NCBI RefSeq assembly: GCF_026000435.1
Contig: NZ_AP026763.1
Location: 744,001-808,000 of the forward strand
Source: Vibrio sp. STUT-A11
GTDB lineage: Bacteria; Pseudomonadota; Gammaproteobacteria; Enterobacterales; Vibrionaceae
Direction of reading: 5' to 3'
DNA: 64,000 bases
Shown: positions 25,810 to 33,069 of the stretch, in pieces
How positions within the stretch are numbered: the first letter of the stretch is position 1
How the letters are laid out: each line of letters opens with the position of its first letter
The notes under the pieces: model-generated
What the model saw: the letters and a program-made list of their open reading frames with translations, nothing else
What the model was told of the DNA's origin: nothing
The model's database searches: none
Position numbers and translations under genes: made by a program

Positions 25810-26289
25810 ATGAACAAAGCAGAGTTAGTCCAAATAATCATTCAGCAATTGGAAGAAAAACTTCAGATTGCGCACGCTGCTACCCAGAGAGCCATCGATG
25901 CAGCGACAGATGAAGAGACGGTTCCTGAACACAAGTATGACACGCTGGCGTTAGAGGCCTCTTACCTTGCTCACGGTCAGGCAATGCGAGTTCAGGAGAG
26001 TGAAGAAGAGTTACAGCAGTACCGTTCGTTGGTCATTCGAGACTTTACGGATATGCCGATTGGTGTCGGAGCTTTTGTCTTGCTGGAAGACGATGATTTG
26101 CATGAAAAGTGCTTTTTTATCGGCCCTTGCTCAGGTGGCTTAACAGTTGAGTGGCAAGAGAGGCAAGTCTTTGTCTTAACGGCGAAATCTCCGCTTGGTC
26201 GAGCATTGGTGGGAAAAGAAGAAGGGGAGGATGTTGATATTAAAATTGGCGATAAAACAATTGGTTATTCGGTGGTGACGGTTTTCTGA
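25810..26289 (+). CDS. GreA/GreB-like protein
   Basis: The protein is 159 residues. The N-terminal half is a helical hairpin (MNKAELVQIIIQQLEEKL to about residue 75) with an acidic turn (ATDEETVPEHKYDTLALEAS). The C-terminal half is a GreAB-type FKBP-like beta domain (PIGVGAFVLLEDDD to SPLGRALVGKEEGEDVDI), including the family phrase SPLGRALVGK. The ATG at 25810 was chosen because the upstream in-frame codons overlap the recQ-like promoter and start. Gre factors enter the RNA polymerase secondary channel. This shorter form may do the same or compete with GreA/DksA (inference). Confidence 0.75.
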   Translation: MNKAELVQIIIQQLEEKLQIAHAATQRAIDAATDEETVPEHKYDTLALEASYLAHGQAMRVQESEEELQQYRSLVIRDFTDMPIGVGAFVLLEDDDLHEKCFFIGPCSGGLTVEWQERQVFVLTAKSPLGRALVGKEEGEDVDIKIGDKTIGYSVVTVF

Positions 26290-26350
26290 CATCAAATGTA
26301 TAACCCAGTGTTATGTTTAACGGTAGTAAAGTTGGATAAAAGAGAAAGAC

Positions 26351-27094
26351 ATGAAGAAACTGCTTACACTTTCATTGCTGGTAGTGAGTGCTTCTGGCTA
26401 TACAGCGCAGTGTCGTGTGGACATCAATAATGAAGTTCGTCTGGATGGACAGAGTTTGGAAATTCATCAATCTACTGGTGATACGGCGGTTGTCGATGAA
26501 CAAAACAACCTGTTCATTAAAGGGGAGCAAGTCGAACTCGATGCTGATCAGCAAGCAGCGATTGAAGGCTACCGAGAGAAAATGAACGCTTACATCCCTC
26601 AGGCTAAACAATTGGCGAGTGATGGTTTAGATCTGGCGAATGCCATCATCGATGATGTCGCGGCGAGTCTGGATGCACCTGACGCTTTTGACAATGTAAA
26701 AGCATCGGTCAAAACATTTTTTGAAGACGTAGAATCGCGCTACTACAAAGACGGTGACTTTATTTTGCCTGCTGAAAGTTTTGAATCGATGACTCAAAGC
26801 TGGACGGACGATTTTGCTAAAGCTCAGGAAATCTTCAACAAAGAGTTTTTGGCAAGTGCGTTTGAAGCGTTGTCGAAAAAGATGCAAGAAGAAGACGGGC
26901 TTAATCTGACGGCGCTGTCTGAAAGTATGACGGAGTTGAGTGCAAAAGTTGAACAACGTATCAATGAGCATTCGCAAGGTATAGAGCAAAAAGCGGAAGA
27001 GTTGTGTGACTCACTCGATGATATGGCCGTTCAGGAGGATAACGTCCTGAAGAAAATTCCAGAGCTGAAAGACTATCGCGTCTTTACGATTTAA
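26351..27094 (+). CDS. YggN-family (DUF2884) periplasmic protein
   Basis: The protein is 247 residues with a signal peptide (MKKLLTLSLLVVSASGYTA, cleavage near 19). It then has a short beta-rich segment CRVDINNEVRLDGQSLEI...LFIKGEQVELDADQQ and a long helical region to about 225. This organisation is that of DUF2884/YggN proteins, whose function is unknown. Two cysteines, one near the mature N-terminus and one at ELCDSLDD, could form a disulfide. It is preceded by AGAGAAAGAC and followed by an inverted repeat. Confidence 0.75.
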   Translation: MKKLLTLSLLVVSASGYTAQCRVDINNEVRLDGQSLEIHQSTGDTAVVDEQNNLFIKGEQVELDADQQAAIEGYREKMNAYIPQAKQLASDGLDLANAIIDDVAASLDAPDAFDNVKASVKTFFEDVESRYYKDGDFILPAESFESMTQSWTDDFAKAQEIFNKEFLASAFEALSKKMQEEDGLNLTALSESMTELSAKVEQRINEHSQGIEQKAEELCDSLDDMAVQEDNVLKKIPELKDYRVFTI

Positions 27095-27110
27095 CCTCTG
27101 AACATAACCA

Positions 27111-27136
27111 AAGAGAGCGCCATTGTGCGCTCTCTT
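27111..27136 (+). terminator. Hairpin after the YggN-like gene
   Basis: AAGAGAGCGC pairs with GCGCTCTCTT around a 6-base loop, 17 bases past the stop. The following GCTATATGG is not T-rich, so termination may be inefficient. Confidence 0.5.
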
Positions 27137-27329
27137 GCTATATGGGCATTTAAACCATCACATGAAGCTGAAGTTTTATTAAGCGTTCTGCTAGGTAAGC
27201 TCTGGTCAAGAAATGCATCACTACGACGAAACTTGAGATGTACGTAATATTTTACAAACTGAATGTCTGCTGATCGTTGTTGTTGTCGAGTATTTAACCT
27301 ACTTGCTCTTGCTGATTAGTTGATATTTC

Positions 27330-27351
27330 TATAATGTACTAGCCAACTAGT
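27330..27351 (+). promoter_or_regulatory. Candidate promoter and overlapping dyad for the NSS transporter gene
   Basis: A consensus -10 TATAAT at 27330-27335 is followed at once by ACTAG-CCAA-CTAGT (27338-27351), which would cover the start point near 27342. A dyad there is typical of a repressor operator. The -35 is poor (TTGCTG with a 15-base spacer), hinting at an activator or weak promoter. Confidence 0.4.
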
Positions 27352-27375
27352 TCATTGGTGTATTGTGTGAGTGGT

Positions 27376-28740
27376 ATGACACAACAAAATTCTTCTCAGC
27401 CTCGTGAGCATTTTGGCTCTCGCCTCGGATTCATTTTAGCCGCAGCAGGTGCGGCAGTGGGTCTGGGCAATATTTGGGGCTTCCCTACGCAAGCTGCCAG
27501 TAATGGTGGTGGTGCATTCTTGTTAGTTTACTTAGTGATGATTCTTATCGTCGCGTTTCCTATGCTTGTGGTTGAAATGGCGATTGGCCGTCATGGTCAG
27601 GCAAACCCTGTCGACAGTATGCGAGCGCTGACTCATAATCCTGTCGCTAAAAAGTTTGGCGGCCTGGTCGGTTGGATCGGTCTGAGTGTACCAAGTGCGG
27701 TATTAGCGTTTTATTCCATTGTTGGTGGTTGGTTGATCTGCTTTTTATTAGGTGCGATTACCGACATCATGGGCTTGGAAGCTGTTACCGCTTGGTTCAA
27801 AGGATTCAGTGTCGAGCGCAATCTGTTTGGTACGATTACTTTTTATGTTCTCACGGTTTTAATCGTACAAGGTGGCGTTAAACAAGGTATCGAAAAATGG
27901 TCAACACGCTTGATGCCAGCACTTTTCGTTTTATTTGCGTTGCTGTTTGTTTACATCATGACGCAAAACGGCGCAATGGAAGGTCTTAAGCACTACCTTG
28001 TACCGGATTTTGAAAAGATTTGGGACCGAAAACTCATCTTAGCTGCAATGGGACAGGGTTTCTTCTCGCTGACCATTGGTGGCTGTTCGATGCTGATTTA
28101 CGGTTCTTACTTAAGCAAGAAAGAGAACTTGCCTAAAATGGCGATGAACGTGACTCTAGTGGATACCGCAGTGGCATTTATTGCTGGTCTGGTTGTGATG
28201 CCAGCGATGTTTGTCGCGATGCAGAAAGGCGTTCAGATTTACGCGGAAGATGGTTCCCTGCTAAGCTCAGATACGCTGGTATTTACTGTTCTGCCGTTGA
28301 TGTTTGATAGCTTGGGCTTACTTGGCCAATTGTTCGCTATCGTGTTCTTCTTACTACTTACGATTGCTGCCCTGACATCATCTATCTCGATGCTTGAGTG
28401 TCCGGTGGCTCTGGTCAGTGAGCGTTTTAATACTCCACGTAGCGGAACCAGCTGGGTTCTAGGTGGTTTGATTGCTCTGTTCAGTGTCGTGATCGTATAT
28501 AACTTTGGTGCGATGTTTGGTTTGGTAGCAACTGTGGCGACTCAGTACCTGCAACCAACGGCGGCTTTACTGTTCTGTCTGTTTGGTGGCTGGGTATGGA
28601 GTCGTAACTCGAAGATTAAAGAGCTTGAGCAAGGCTTCCCAGAGTTTACTCAAGGCTGGTTTGGCAAATTATGGCCTGTGTACGTGAAGTTTGTTTGCCC
28701 TGTGCTGGTGGCGACGGTTATCTGGGCTTCATTTGGCTAA
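27376..28740 (+). CDS. Neurotransmitter:sodium symporter (NSS/SNF) family transporter
   Basis: This sodium-coupled amino-acid or amine transporter of the LeuT fold has 454 residues from ATG 27376 (MTQQNSSQPREHFGSRLGF). The segment GFILAAAGAAVGLGNIWGFPTQAASNGGGAF is the family signature of helix 1, with the unwound GLGNIW site for Na+ and substrate. Eleven or twelve hydrophobic segments are visible. The substrate cannot be read from the sequence. A dispersed repeat lies directly downstream. Confidence 0.9.
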   Translation: MTQQNSSQPREHFGSRLGFILAAAGAAVGLGNIWGFPTQAASNGGGAFLLVYLVMILIVAFPMLVVEMAIGRHGQANPVDSMRALTHNPVAKKFGGLVGWIGLSVPSAVLAFYSIVGGWLICFLLGAITDIMGLEAVTAWFKGFSVERNLFGTITFYVLTVLIVQGGVKQGIEKWSTRLMPALFVLFALLFVYIMTQNGAMEGLKHYLVPDFEKIWDRKLILAAMGQGFFSLTIGGCSMLIYGSYLSKKENLPKMAMNVTLVDTAVAFIAGLVVMPAMFVAMQKGVQIYAEDGSLLSSDTLVFTVLPLMFDSLGLLGQLFAIVFFLLLTIAALTSSISMLECPVALVSERFNTPRSGTSWVLGGLIALFSVVIVYNFGAMFGLVATVATQYLQPTAALLFCLFGGWVWSRNSKIKELEQGFPEFTQGWFGKLWPVYVKFVCPVLVATVIWASFG

Positions 28741-28742
28741 TT

Positions 28743-28916
28743 AATACCAACCTAAGTAAGAAAGTGGTCATACTTAATGATAGAGAAGCAGAAAACAGGC
28801 ATCGAGAACAAACACGCATGAACCCATCCATGGGGCTTCTATTTGCCATCCACGGTAAATAGAGTTGGTTTATCGACCCCTGTTCCCTGATCAGTTAATT
28901 TTTCAGATTGGTATAA
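28743..28916. repeat. Dispersed element with ATACCAA.../...TTGGTAT ends
   Basis: The left end AATACCAACCTAAG (from 28743) is inverted relative to the right end CAGATTGGTATAA (to 28916). The 174 bases between hold no credible gene. An interior 62-codon open frame is incidental. The same terminal motif recurs at 55749-55824 with a different interior. I recall ATACCAATC-ended elements as frequent in Vibrio intergenic regions. Confidence 0.65.
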
Positions 28917-28934
28917 CTAATTAACTAATAAAAG

Positions 28935-28968
28935 AAAAGGGCTTGATGATCGATCATCAAGCCCTTTT
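28935..28968. terminator. Bidirectional terminator (34-bp perfect palindrome)
   Basis: The palindrome reads AAAAGGGCTTGATGATCG on each strand, so both strands end in a T-run. It serves the DUF4250 gene on the minus strand and the transporter on the plus strand. Confidence 0.85.
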
Positions 28969-28992
28969 TGTATTCTGCCCAGAGGAGACGTA

Positions 28993-29184
28993 TTAACGGA
29001 ACTGACCGGCTTCCGGAAGGAAATCAAAACCCGCCGTTGCCAGTTTCGCTTCCAGCGCTGCACGGTCGATATCAAAGAAAGCCACGAGCTTATCCAAATC
29101 GCCGCCAAAGTCATCACGCAGCTTCATGTTGACGATGCTCATTAGCATCACAGGATCCATAGATGCAAAATTCGCCAGATTCAT
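28993..29184 (-). CDS. DUF4250 family protein
   Basis: The protein is 63 residues, MNLANFASMDPVMLMSIVNM at the start followed by KLRDDFGGDLDKLVAFFDID, the conserved DUF4250 core. It looks like a small all-helical protein. It is coupled to yaeP: its ATG overlaps the yaeP stop by one base (TAATG). Function is unknown. Confidence 0.85.
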   Translation of the reverse strand: MNLANFASMDPVMLMSIVNMKLRDDFGGDLDKLVAFFDIDRAALEAKLATAGFDFLPEAGQFR

Positions 29185-29390
29185 TACTTATCCTCAAAAT
29201 CAGAAATCAGTAAGTTTGCCGCGGCAAATGCTGCCGCTTCACGAGTTTCTTGCGGTAGTGACTCGTTTGCAGCAACGTCATTCAACGCTTTTACTGCACA
29301 AGAAATTGCTTGTGGCACATAAGCTTGATCGCCACTGCCAATTTGAGCGTAAAGCTCACGAACTAGTTCACAACAGCCGTATACTTGCAT
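29184..29390 (-). CDS. yaeP: YaeP family protein (UPF0253)
   Basis: The protein is 68 residues. The family pattern CELVRELYAQIGSGDQAYVPQAISC and AAAFAAANLLISDFEDK aligns by eye with E. coli YaeP, which also lies near proS. The ATG at 29390 has AAGGA eight bases upstream on the minus strand. The longer frame from 29423 has no ribosome site. Function is unknown. Confidence 0.85.
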   Translation of the reverse strand: MQVYGCCELVRELYAQIGSGDQAYVPQAISCAVKALNDVAANESLPQETREAAAFAAANLLISDFEDK

Positions 29391-29550
29391 TGTATAATCC
29401 TTAAAAGTGATAACTGCTGTCAAATATACACATAGCCGATTTGAAACTCAAAGCAGAGACTTGTCTTGCCTCAATTTGTTGTTCGCATTGAGCACGGTTT
29501 AATCACATCAGAAGTGATAGGTTGTACCTGACTTAATTTTACTTACTAAT

Positions 29551-29683
29551 GTCATTCCGAGGAGCCTTGGCGACATCAGGAATCTAATAGCAGCGAGCTG
29601 AGAAATTTTGGCGTTTTCCTTCGCAACATAAAACTTAGAAAGTAGATTCTGAATCACGCTCGTTCCTCGCTGTCCAGAATGAC
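29551..29683. repeat. Dispersed element with GTCATTC.../...GAATGAC ends
   Basis: Outer inverted ends GTCATTCCGAGGAGC (29551) and CCAGAATGAC (to 29683) enclose inner inverted arms GGAATCTA and TAGATTC. It is about 133 bases, lying between yaeP and the proS terminator. The frame read on the minus strand across it (29508-29771) is judged spurious. Elements of this type occur in several gammaproteobacteria. Copy number cannot be checked here. Confidence 0.65.
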
Positions 29684-29734
29684 GAGTGGTTTGAGTATGT
29701 CGCTTTCTGTTATGTGATTGGTATTTAATAGGTA

Positions 29735-29765
29735 TAAAAAAGGGCTGACCGAAGCCAACCCTTTC
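29735..29765 (-). terminator. Intrinsic terminator after proS
   Basis: On the minus strand AAAGGGTTGGC-TTCG-GTCAGCCCTTT, with two G-U pairs, is followed by TTTATAC. The UUCG-type tetraloop gives a stable hairpin 24 bases after the proS stop. Confidence 0.8.
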
Positions 29766-29788
29766 TAACAATAAGATAGGTAGAGAAC

Positions 29789-31504
29789 TTATTGTAGCTG
29801 AGTTTTAATGTGCTCAACGATATCAGCCATTGCTACGGCTGTTTTCTCACCAGAACGACGGTTCTTGTACTCGAAGTTACCTTCTTTCATTGAACGATCG
29901 CCGATGATGATCGTATGCGGTACGCCTAGTAGCTCCATATCAGAGAACATTACGCCCGGACGCTCTTTACGGTCATCAAACAGGACTTCGATACCCATCG
30001 CAGTCAGTTCTGCGTACAGCTTCTCAGCCGCCTCTTTCACTTCTTCTGACTTGTGCATGTTCATTGGTACGATTGCTACCTGGAACGGTGCTAGCGCGTC
30101 TGGCCAGATGATACCGTATTTATCGTGGTTCTGTTCAATTGCTGCTGCAACAACGCGAGAAACACCAATACCGTAACAGCCCATCTCCAGAATAACGTTT
30201 TTACCGTCTGGACCAAGTACGCCACAGTTCATCTTCTCTGAGTAGTTCTTACCTAACTGGAAGATGTGGCCGACTTCGATACCACGCTTAAGCTGAATAG
30301 TACCTTTACCACATGGGCTAGGATCACCTTCAACCACGTTACGTAGATCTTCAACTTGGTCAAGTTCAACGTCACGGCCCCAGTTAATCCCGAAGTAGTG
30401 TTTGTCGTCGATGTTAGCACCACCGCCGAAGTCACTCATTACCGCTACGCTGCGATCAACGATGAACGGCAGTTTAAGGCCAACCGGGCCAAGTGAACCT
30501 GGACCTGCGCCGACAAGTGCACGAATTTCTTCTTCTGTCGCCATTTCTAATGGAGCAGCAACTTGTGGAAGGTTCTCTGCTTTTACTTCGTTCAGTTCAT
30601 GATCGCCACGAACAAGCAGCGCAATGATCGGTGCATCAACTTCATCAGACGCTTTGACAAACAGTGTCTTGATGGTTTTCTCAATTGGCAGACCGTGTTG
30701 CTCAACCAACTCTGCGATGGTTTTCGCATTAGGTGTATCGACTAGCGTCATCTCTTGAGTTGGTGCTGGAGCAGAATCGGTTGGTGCTAATGCTTCTGCT
30801 TTTTCAAGGTTCGCTGCGTAGTCGGATTCAGTAGAGAAGGCGATAAGGTCTTCACCACTTTCTGCCAGTACATGGAACTCTTGAGAGCCGCTACCACCAA
30901 TTGCGCCGCTATCAGCAAGCACAGGACGGTAATCCAGACCCATACGGTCGAATGCTTTACAGTAAGCATCGTGCATTGCGTCGTATGACTTTTGCAGACC
31001 TTCTTTGTCGATGTCGAAGCTGTACGCATCCATCATCGAGAACTCACGAGAACGCATGACACCAAAGCGTGGACGGCGTTCGTCACGGAATTTAGTCTGG
31101 ATTTGGTACAGGTTCAGAGGAAGTTGTTTGTAAGAGTTTACCTCGTTACGCACCAAGCTGGTGATCACTTCTTCAGCGGTTGGGCTAAGAACAAACGGAC
31201 GTTCATGACGGTCAGTAAAGCGAAGTAGCTCAGGTCCCATTTTCTCGCTGCGGCCTGTCTCTTCCCAAAGTTCAAACGGCTGAACAACGGGCATCAAAGT
31301 TTCGATTGCACCTGCATTGTCGATCTCTTGACGAACGATGTTTTCGACTTTACGCAGCACACGTAGACCAGTAGGTAGCCAGGTGTATAGACCTGAAGCC
31401 AGCTTACGGATCATACCTGCACGTAGCATGAGCTGGTGGCTCACTACTTCTGCGTCGTTTGGAGTCTCCTTCAGAGTAGAAAGAAGATAATTACTGGTAC
31501 GCAT
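29789..31504 (-). CDS. proS: Prolyl-tRNA synthetase
   Basis: This class II synthetase charges tRNA-Pro. The protein is 571 residues, the bacterial long form. Motif 2 lies in TKFRDERRPRFGVMRSREFSMMDAYSF (about 138-164). The YbaK-like editing insertion covers about 225-405 (TIAELVEQHGLPIEKTIKTLFVK onward). Motif 3 is CYGIGVSRVVAAAIEQNHD (about 440-460), followed by the anticodon-binding domain. It is transcribed alone with its own terminator. Confidence 0.97.
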   Translation of the reverse strand: MRTSNYLLSTLKETPNDAEVVSHQLMLRAGMIRKLASGLYTWLPTGLRVLRKVENIVRQEIDNAGAIETLMPVVQPFELWEETGRSEKMGPELLRFTDRHERPFVLSPTAEEVITSLVRNEVNSYKQLPLNLYQIQTKFRDERRPRFGVMRSREFSMMDAYSFDIDKEGLQKSYDAMHDAYCKAFDRMGLDYRPVLADSGAIGGSGSQEFHVLAESGEDLIAFSTESDYAANLEKAEALAPTDSAPAPTQEMTLVDTPNAKTIAELVEQHGLPIEKTIKTLFVKASDEVDAPIIALLVRGDHELNEVKAENLPQVAAPLEMATEEEIRALVGAGPGSLGPVGLKLPFIVDRSVAVMSDFGGGANIDDKHYFGINWGRDVELDQVEDLRNVVEGDPSPCGKGTIQLKRGIEVGHIFQLGKNYSEKMNCGVLGPDGKNVILEMGCYGIGVSRVVAAAIEQNHDKYGIIWPDALAPFQVAIVPMNMHKSEEVKEAAEKLYAELTAMGIEVLFDDRKERPGVMFSDMELLGVPHTIIIGDRSMKEGNFEYKNRRSGEKTAVAMADIVEHIKTQLQ

Positions 31505-31615
31505 TAAATTTATCCGTTTATTTAAGTTAATTACTCATGTCACTGCTGACGAGAGTATGGAAGTCCCACAATGGGAAATTTATTAGCCGCTTATAATATC
31601 AGCCAATTGGCTTTG

Positions 31616-32326
31616 TCAAAAGCTTTCGATCGCAGTAACCGTTATTAAGTTGTCCTTCACGGTAAACTTGACGTTTAAATCGAACAAATTTACCGCATAT
31701 TCTTTGTTGTCTGGCTTGTTTCTCTTGTACGCGGGACGGGGATCTTGCGCTAAGACTTGTTCGATCACCGACAGTAAATGATCAGTATCGTATTGCTTTT
31801 GTACCACCGCCAATGCTTGTGATGACAGTGCTTGCGAAGAAAAAGTGACTTGCGATTTTTCTGGTTCTTCCCCCGCATAACCACCTTGTGCATCTGGAAT
31901 CGAATCCGAGTAGGGAATGTAAGGTTTAATGTCGACAATCGGGGTGCCATCAACCAAGTCAACGCTGCCTAGTTCTAGGTATATTTGTTCACCTTGCTTG
32001 ATTACGCCTTTGACTTCTACAGCTGACATACCAATACCATTTGGCCGAAAAGTGGAGCGAGAGGCAAACACACCGATTCTCTCATTCCCGCCTAAACGTG
32101 GAGGCCTGACAGTGGGCTTCCAGCCTGCCGCTAAATTTTGATCAAACAGAAACAGTAACCACACATGAGAAAACTGTTCTAAACCTCTGACTGCTTCAGG
32201 GCTGTTTGCCTCGCCTAAAAGTTTCACTCTTGCTGTAGCTGCAGGTACTAAACGTGGTTGGCGAGGGACCGCGAACTTTTCTTTGTAAGGCGTTTCAATG
32301 ACGCCAATTGGCTCAATGGAATACAT
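31616..32326 (-). CDS. trmO: tRNA (N6-threonylcarbamoyladenosine37-N6)-methyltransferase TrmO
   Basis: This SAM-dependent enzyme makes m6t6A37 in tRNA-Thr(GGU). The protein is 236 residues. Family motifs are PYKEKFAVPRQPRLVPAA, TVRPPRLGGN, STFRPNGIGMS and VDGTPIVDIKPYIP. I chose ATG 32326 (MYSIEPIGVI). A second ATG at 32335 is possible, while the ATG at 32494 would run through the promoter of the divergent rpmE2 gene and is rejected. With tcdA (1539-2348), two t6A-modifying enzymes lie in this window. Confidence 0.9.
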   Translation of the reverse strand: MYSIEPIGVIETPYKEKFAVPRQPRLVPAATARVKLLGEANSPEAVRGLEQFSHVWLLFLFDQNLAAGWKPTVRPPRLGGNERIGVFASRSTFRPNGIGMSAVEVKGVIKQGEQIYLELGSVDLVDGTPIVDIKPYIPYSDSIPDAQGGYAGEEPEKSQVTFSSQALSSQALAVVQKQYDTDHLLSVIEQVLAQDPRPAYKRNKPDNKEYAVNLFDLNVKFTVKDNLITVTAIESF

Positions 32327-32377
32327 AGTGACCATATTTAACAATTCGTTTAACACAAAAAGTATCACAAATTTCTC

Positions 32378-32406
32378 TTGCGATTTCTCTTGATAATAAT
32401 TATCAT
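32378..32406 (+). promoter_or_regulatory. Promoter of rpmE2-rpmJ2
   Basis: TTGCGA (32378-32383), 17 bases, TATCAT (32401-32406), giving a start near 32413. The -10 lies inside the Fur-type palindrome and the start point inside the Zur-type palindrome, so either repressor would block polymerase. Confidence 0.5.
32391..32405. promoter_or_regulatory. Fur-type box (perfect 7-1-7 palindrome)
   Basis: TGATAATAATTATCA matches the 7-1-7 Fur inverted repeat TGATAAT-N-ATTATCA exactly. It overlaps the spacer and -10 of the rpmE2 promoter, and lies 65 bases upstream of the divergent trmO start. Confidence 0.65.
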
Positions 32407-32410
32407 TTAA

Positions 32411-32429
32411 GATGTTATAACATAACAAT
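32411..32429. promoter_or_regulatory. Zur-type box upstream of rpmE2
   Basis: TGTTAT-AAC-ATAACA (32413-32427) has the GTTAT-N3-ATAAC core and spacing of gammaproteobacterial Zur sites. It sits 22 bases before the rpmE2 ATG. Zinc-free L31/L36 paralogues are established Zur targets, which supports the call. Confidence 0.75.
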
Positions 32430-32449
32430 ATGACTGAGAGGAAAATACG

Positions 32450-32704
32450 ATGAAACCAGGTATTCACCCTGAATATCGCCCTGTGGTATTTCACGACACC
32501 AGCGTAGATAAATATTTTGTTGTTGGTTCAACGCTTAAAACCGACCGAACTATCGAGTGGGAAGACGGTAAAACATACCCTTACATGACTTTAGATGTGT
32601 CGTCAGCATCTCATCCGTATTACACAGGTAAACAGCGAGTGGTGCAGGCAGAAGGACGCATTGCTAACTTCAATCGTCGTTTTGGGCAATTTACTAAAGA
32701 ATAA
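32450..32704 (+). CDS. rpmE2: Type B 50S ribosomal protein L31 (zinc-independent)
   Basis: This alternative L31 replaces the zinc-binding L31 when zinc is scarce, freeing zinc from ribosomes. The protein is 84 residues (MKPGIHPEYRPVVFHDTSVD) and contains no cysteine at all, so the CxxC zinc site of RpmE is absent. It has GAGAGGAAA as ribosome site and is followed after 10 bases by the L36 paralogue. Zur- and Fur-type boxes lie upstream. Confidence 0.95.
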   Translation: MKPGIHPEYRPVVFHDTSVDKYFVVGSTLKTDRTIEWEDGKTYPYMTLDVSSASHPYYTGKQRVVQAEGRIANFNRRFGQFTKE

Positions 32705-32714
32705 GGAGAAAGAC

Positions 32715-32840
32715 ATGAAAGTGGTTAAATCATTAAAGAGCGCGAAAAGTCGCCACCCTGACTGCCAAATAGTGAAGAGAAGAGGGCGTCTGTACGTTAT
32801 TTGCAAAACGAATCCTAGATTCAAGGCCGTACAGAAGTAG
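32715..32840 (+). CDS. rpmJ2: Type B 50S ribosomal protein L36 (zinc-independent)
   Basis: The protein is 41 residues, MKVVKSLKSAKSRHPDCQIV to the end at KAVQK. The zinc-type L36 has a CxxC...C...H set. Here only two separated cysteines (17 and 30) remain. The ATG at 32715 follows AAGGAGA. It is co-transcribed with rpmE2, as ykgM-ykgO in E. coli. Confidence 0.93.
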   Translation: MKVVKSLKSAKSRHPDCQIVKRRGRLYVICKTNPRFKAVQK

Positions 32841-33020
32841 CAATATATTATCTCGGTTGATTATGGTTTTGTTTAATTGATAGTGTTGATTTATGCATTT
32901 TATATGGATGAAATATCTACATATTTGCAAATAACTGGTTAAATGTTTGTCTGTTGGTTACACTTTGTAACGTTTTTGACTTTGAATTGACTCTTTACTC
33001 AAGTACCCTTCGCTCGCTTT

Positions 33021-33049
33021 TTGACAACTTTGTCACATTTGCATAGGAA
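33021..33049 (+). promoter_or_regulatory. Candidate promoter of the AbgT transporter gene
   Basis: Consensus -35 TTGACA (33021-33026), 17 bases, TAGGAA (33044-33049). The -35 is inside the dyad TGACA-ACTT-TGTCA (33022-33035). A related dyad GTTAC-ACTTT-GTAAC lies at 32957-32971. Confidence 0.45.
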
Positions 33050-33069
33050 TAAAAACAAGGAGGGAACAG

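Noticed and set aside
28671..28862. 63-codon frame running from the transporter gene into the repeat
   Set aside because: It is an out-of-frame reading of the transporter 3' end and then the palindromic element.
29508..29771. 87-codon open frame on the minus strand before proS
   Set aside because: It spans the GTCATTC/GAATGAC repeat and the proS terminator, and the residue pattern is unlike a protein.
32327..32494. N-terminal extension of TrmO
   Set aside because: It would run through the Fur/Zur boxes and the rpmE2 promoter, and the residues do not match TrmO.
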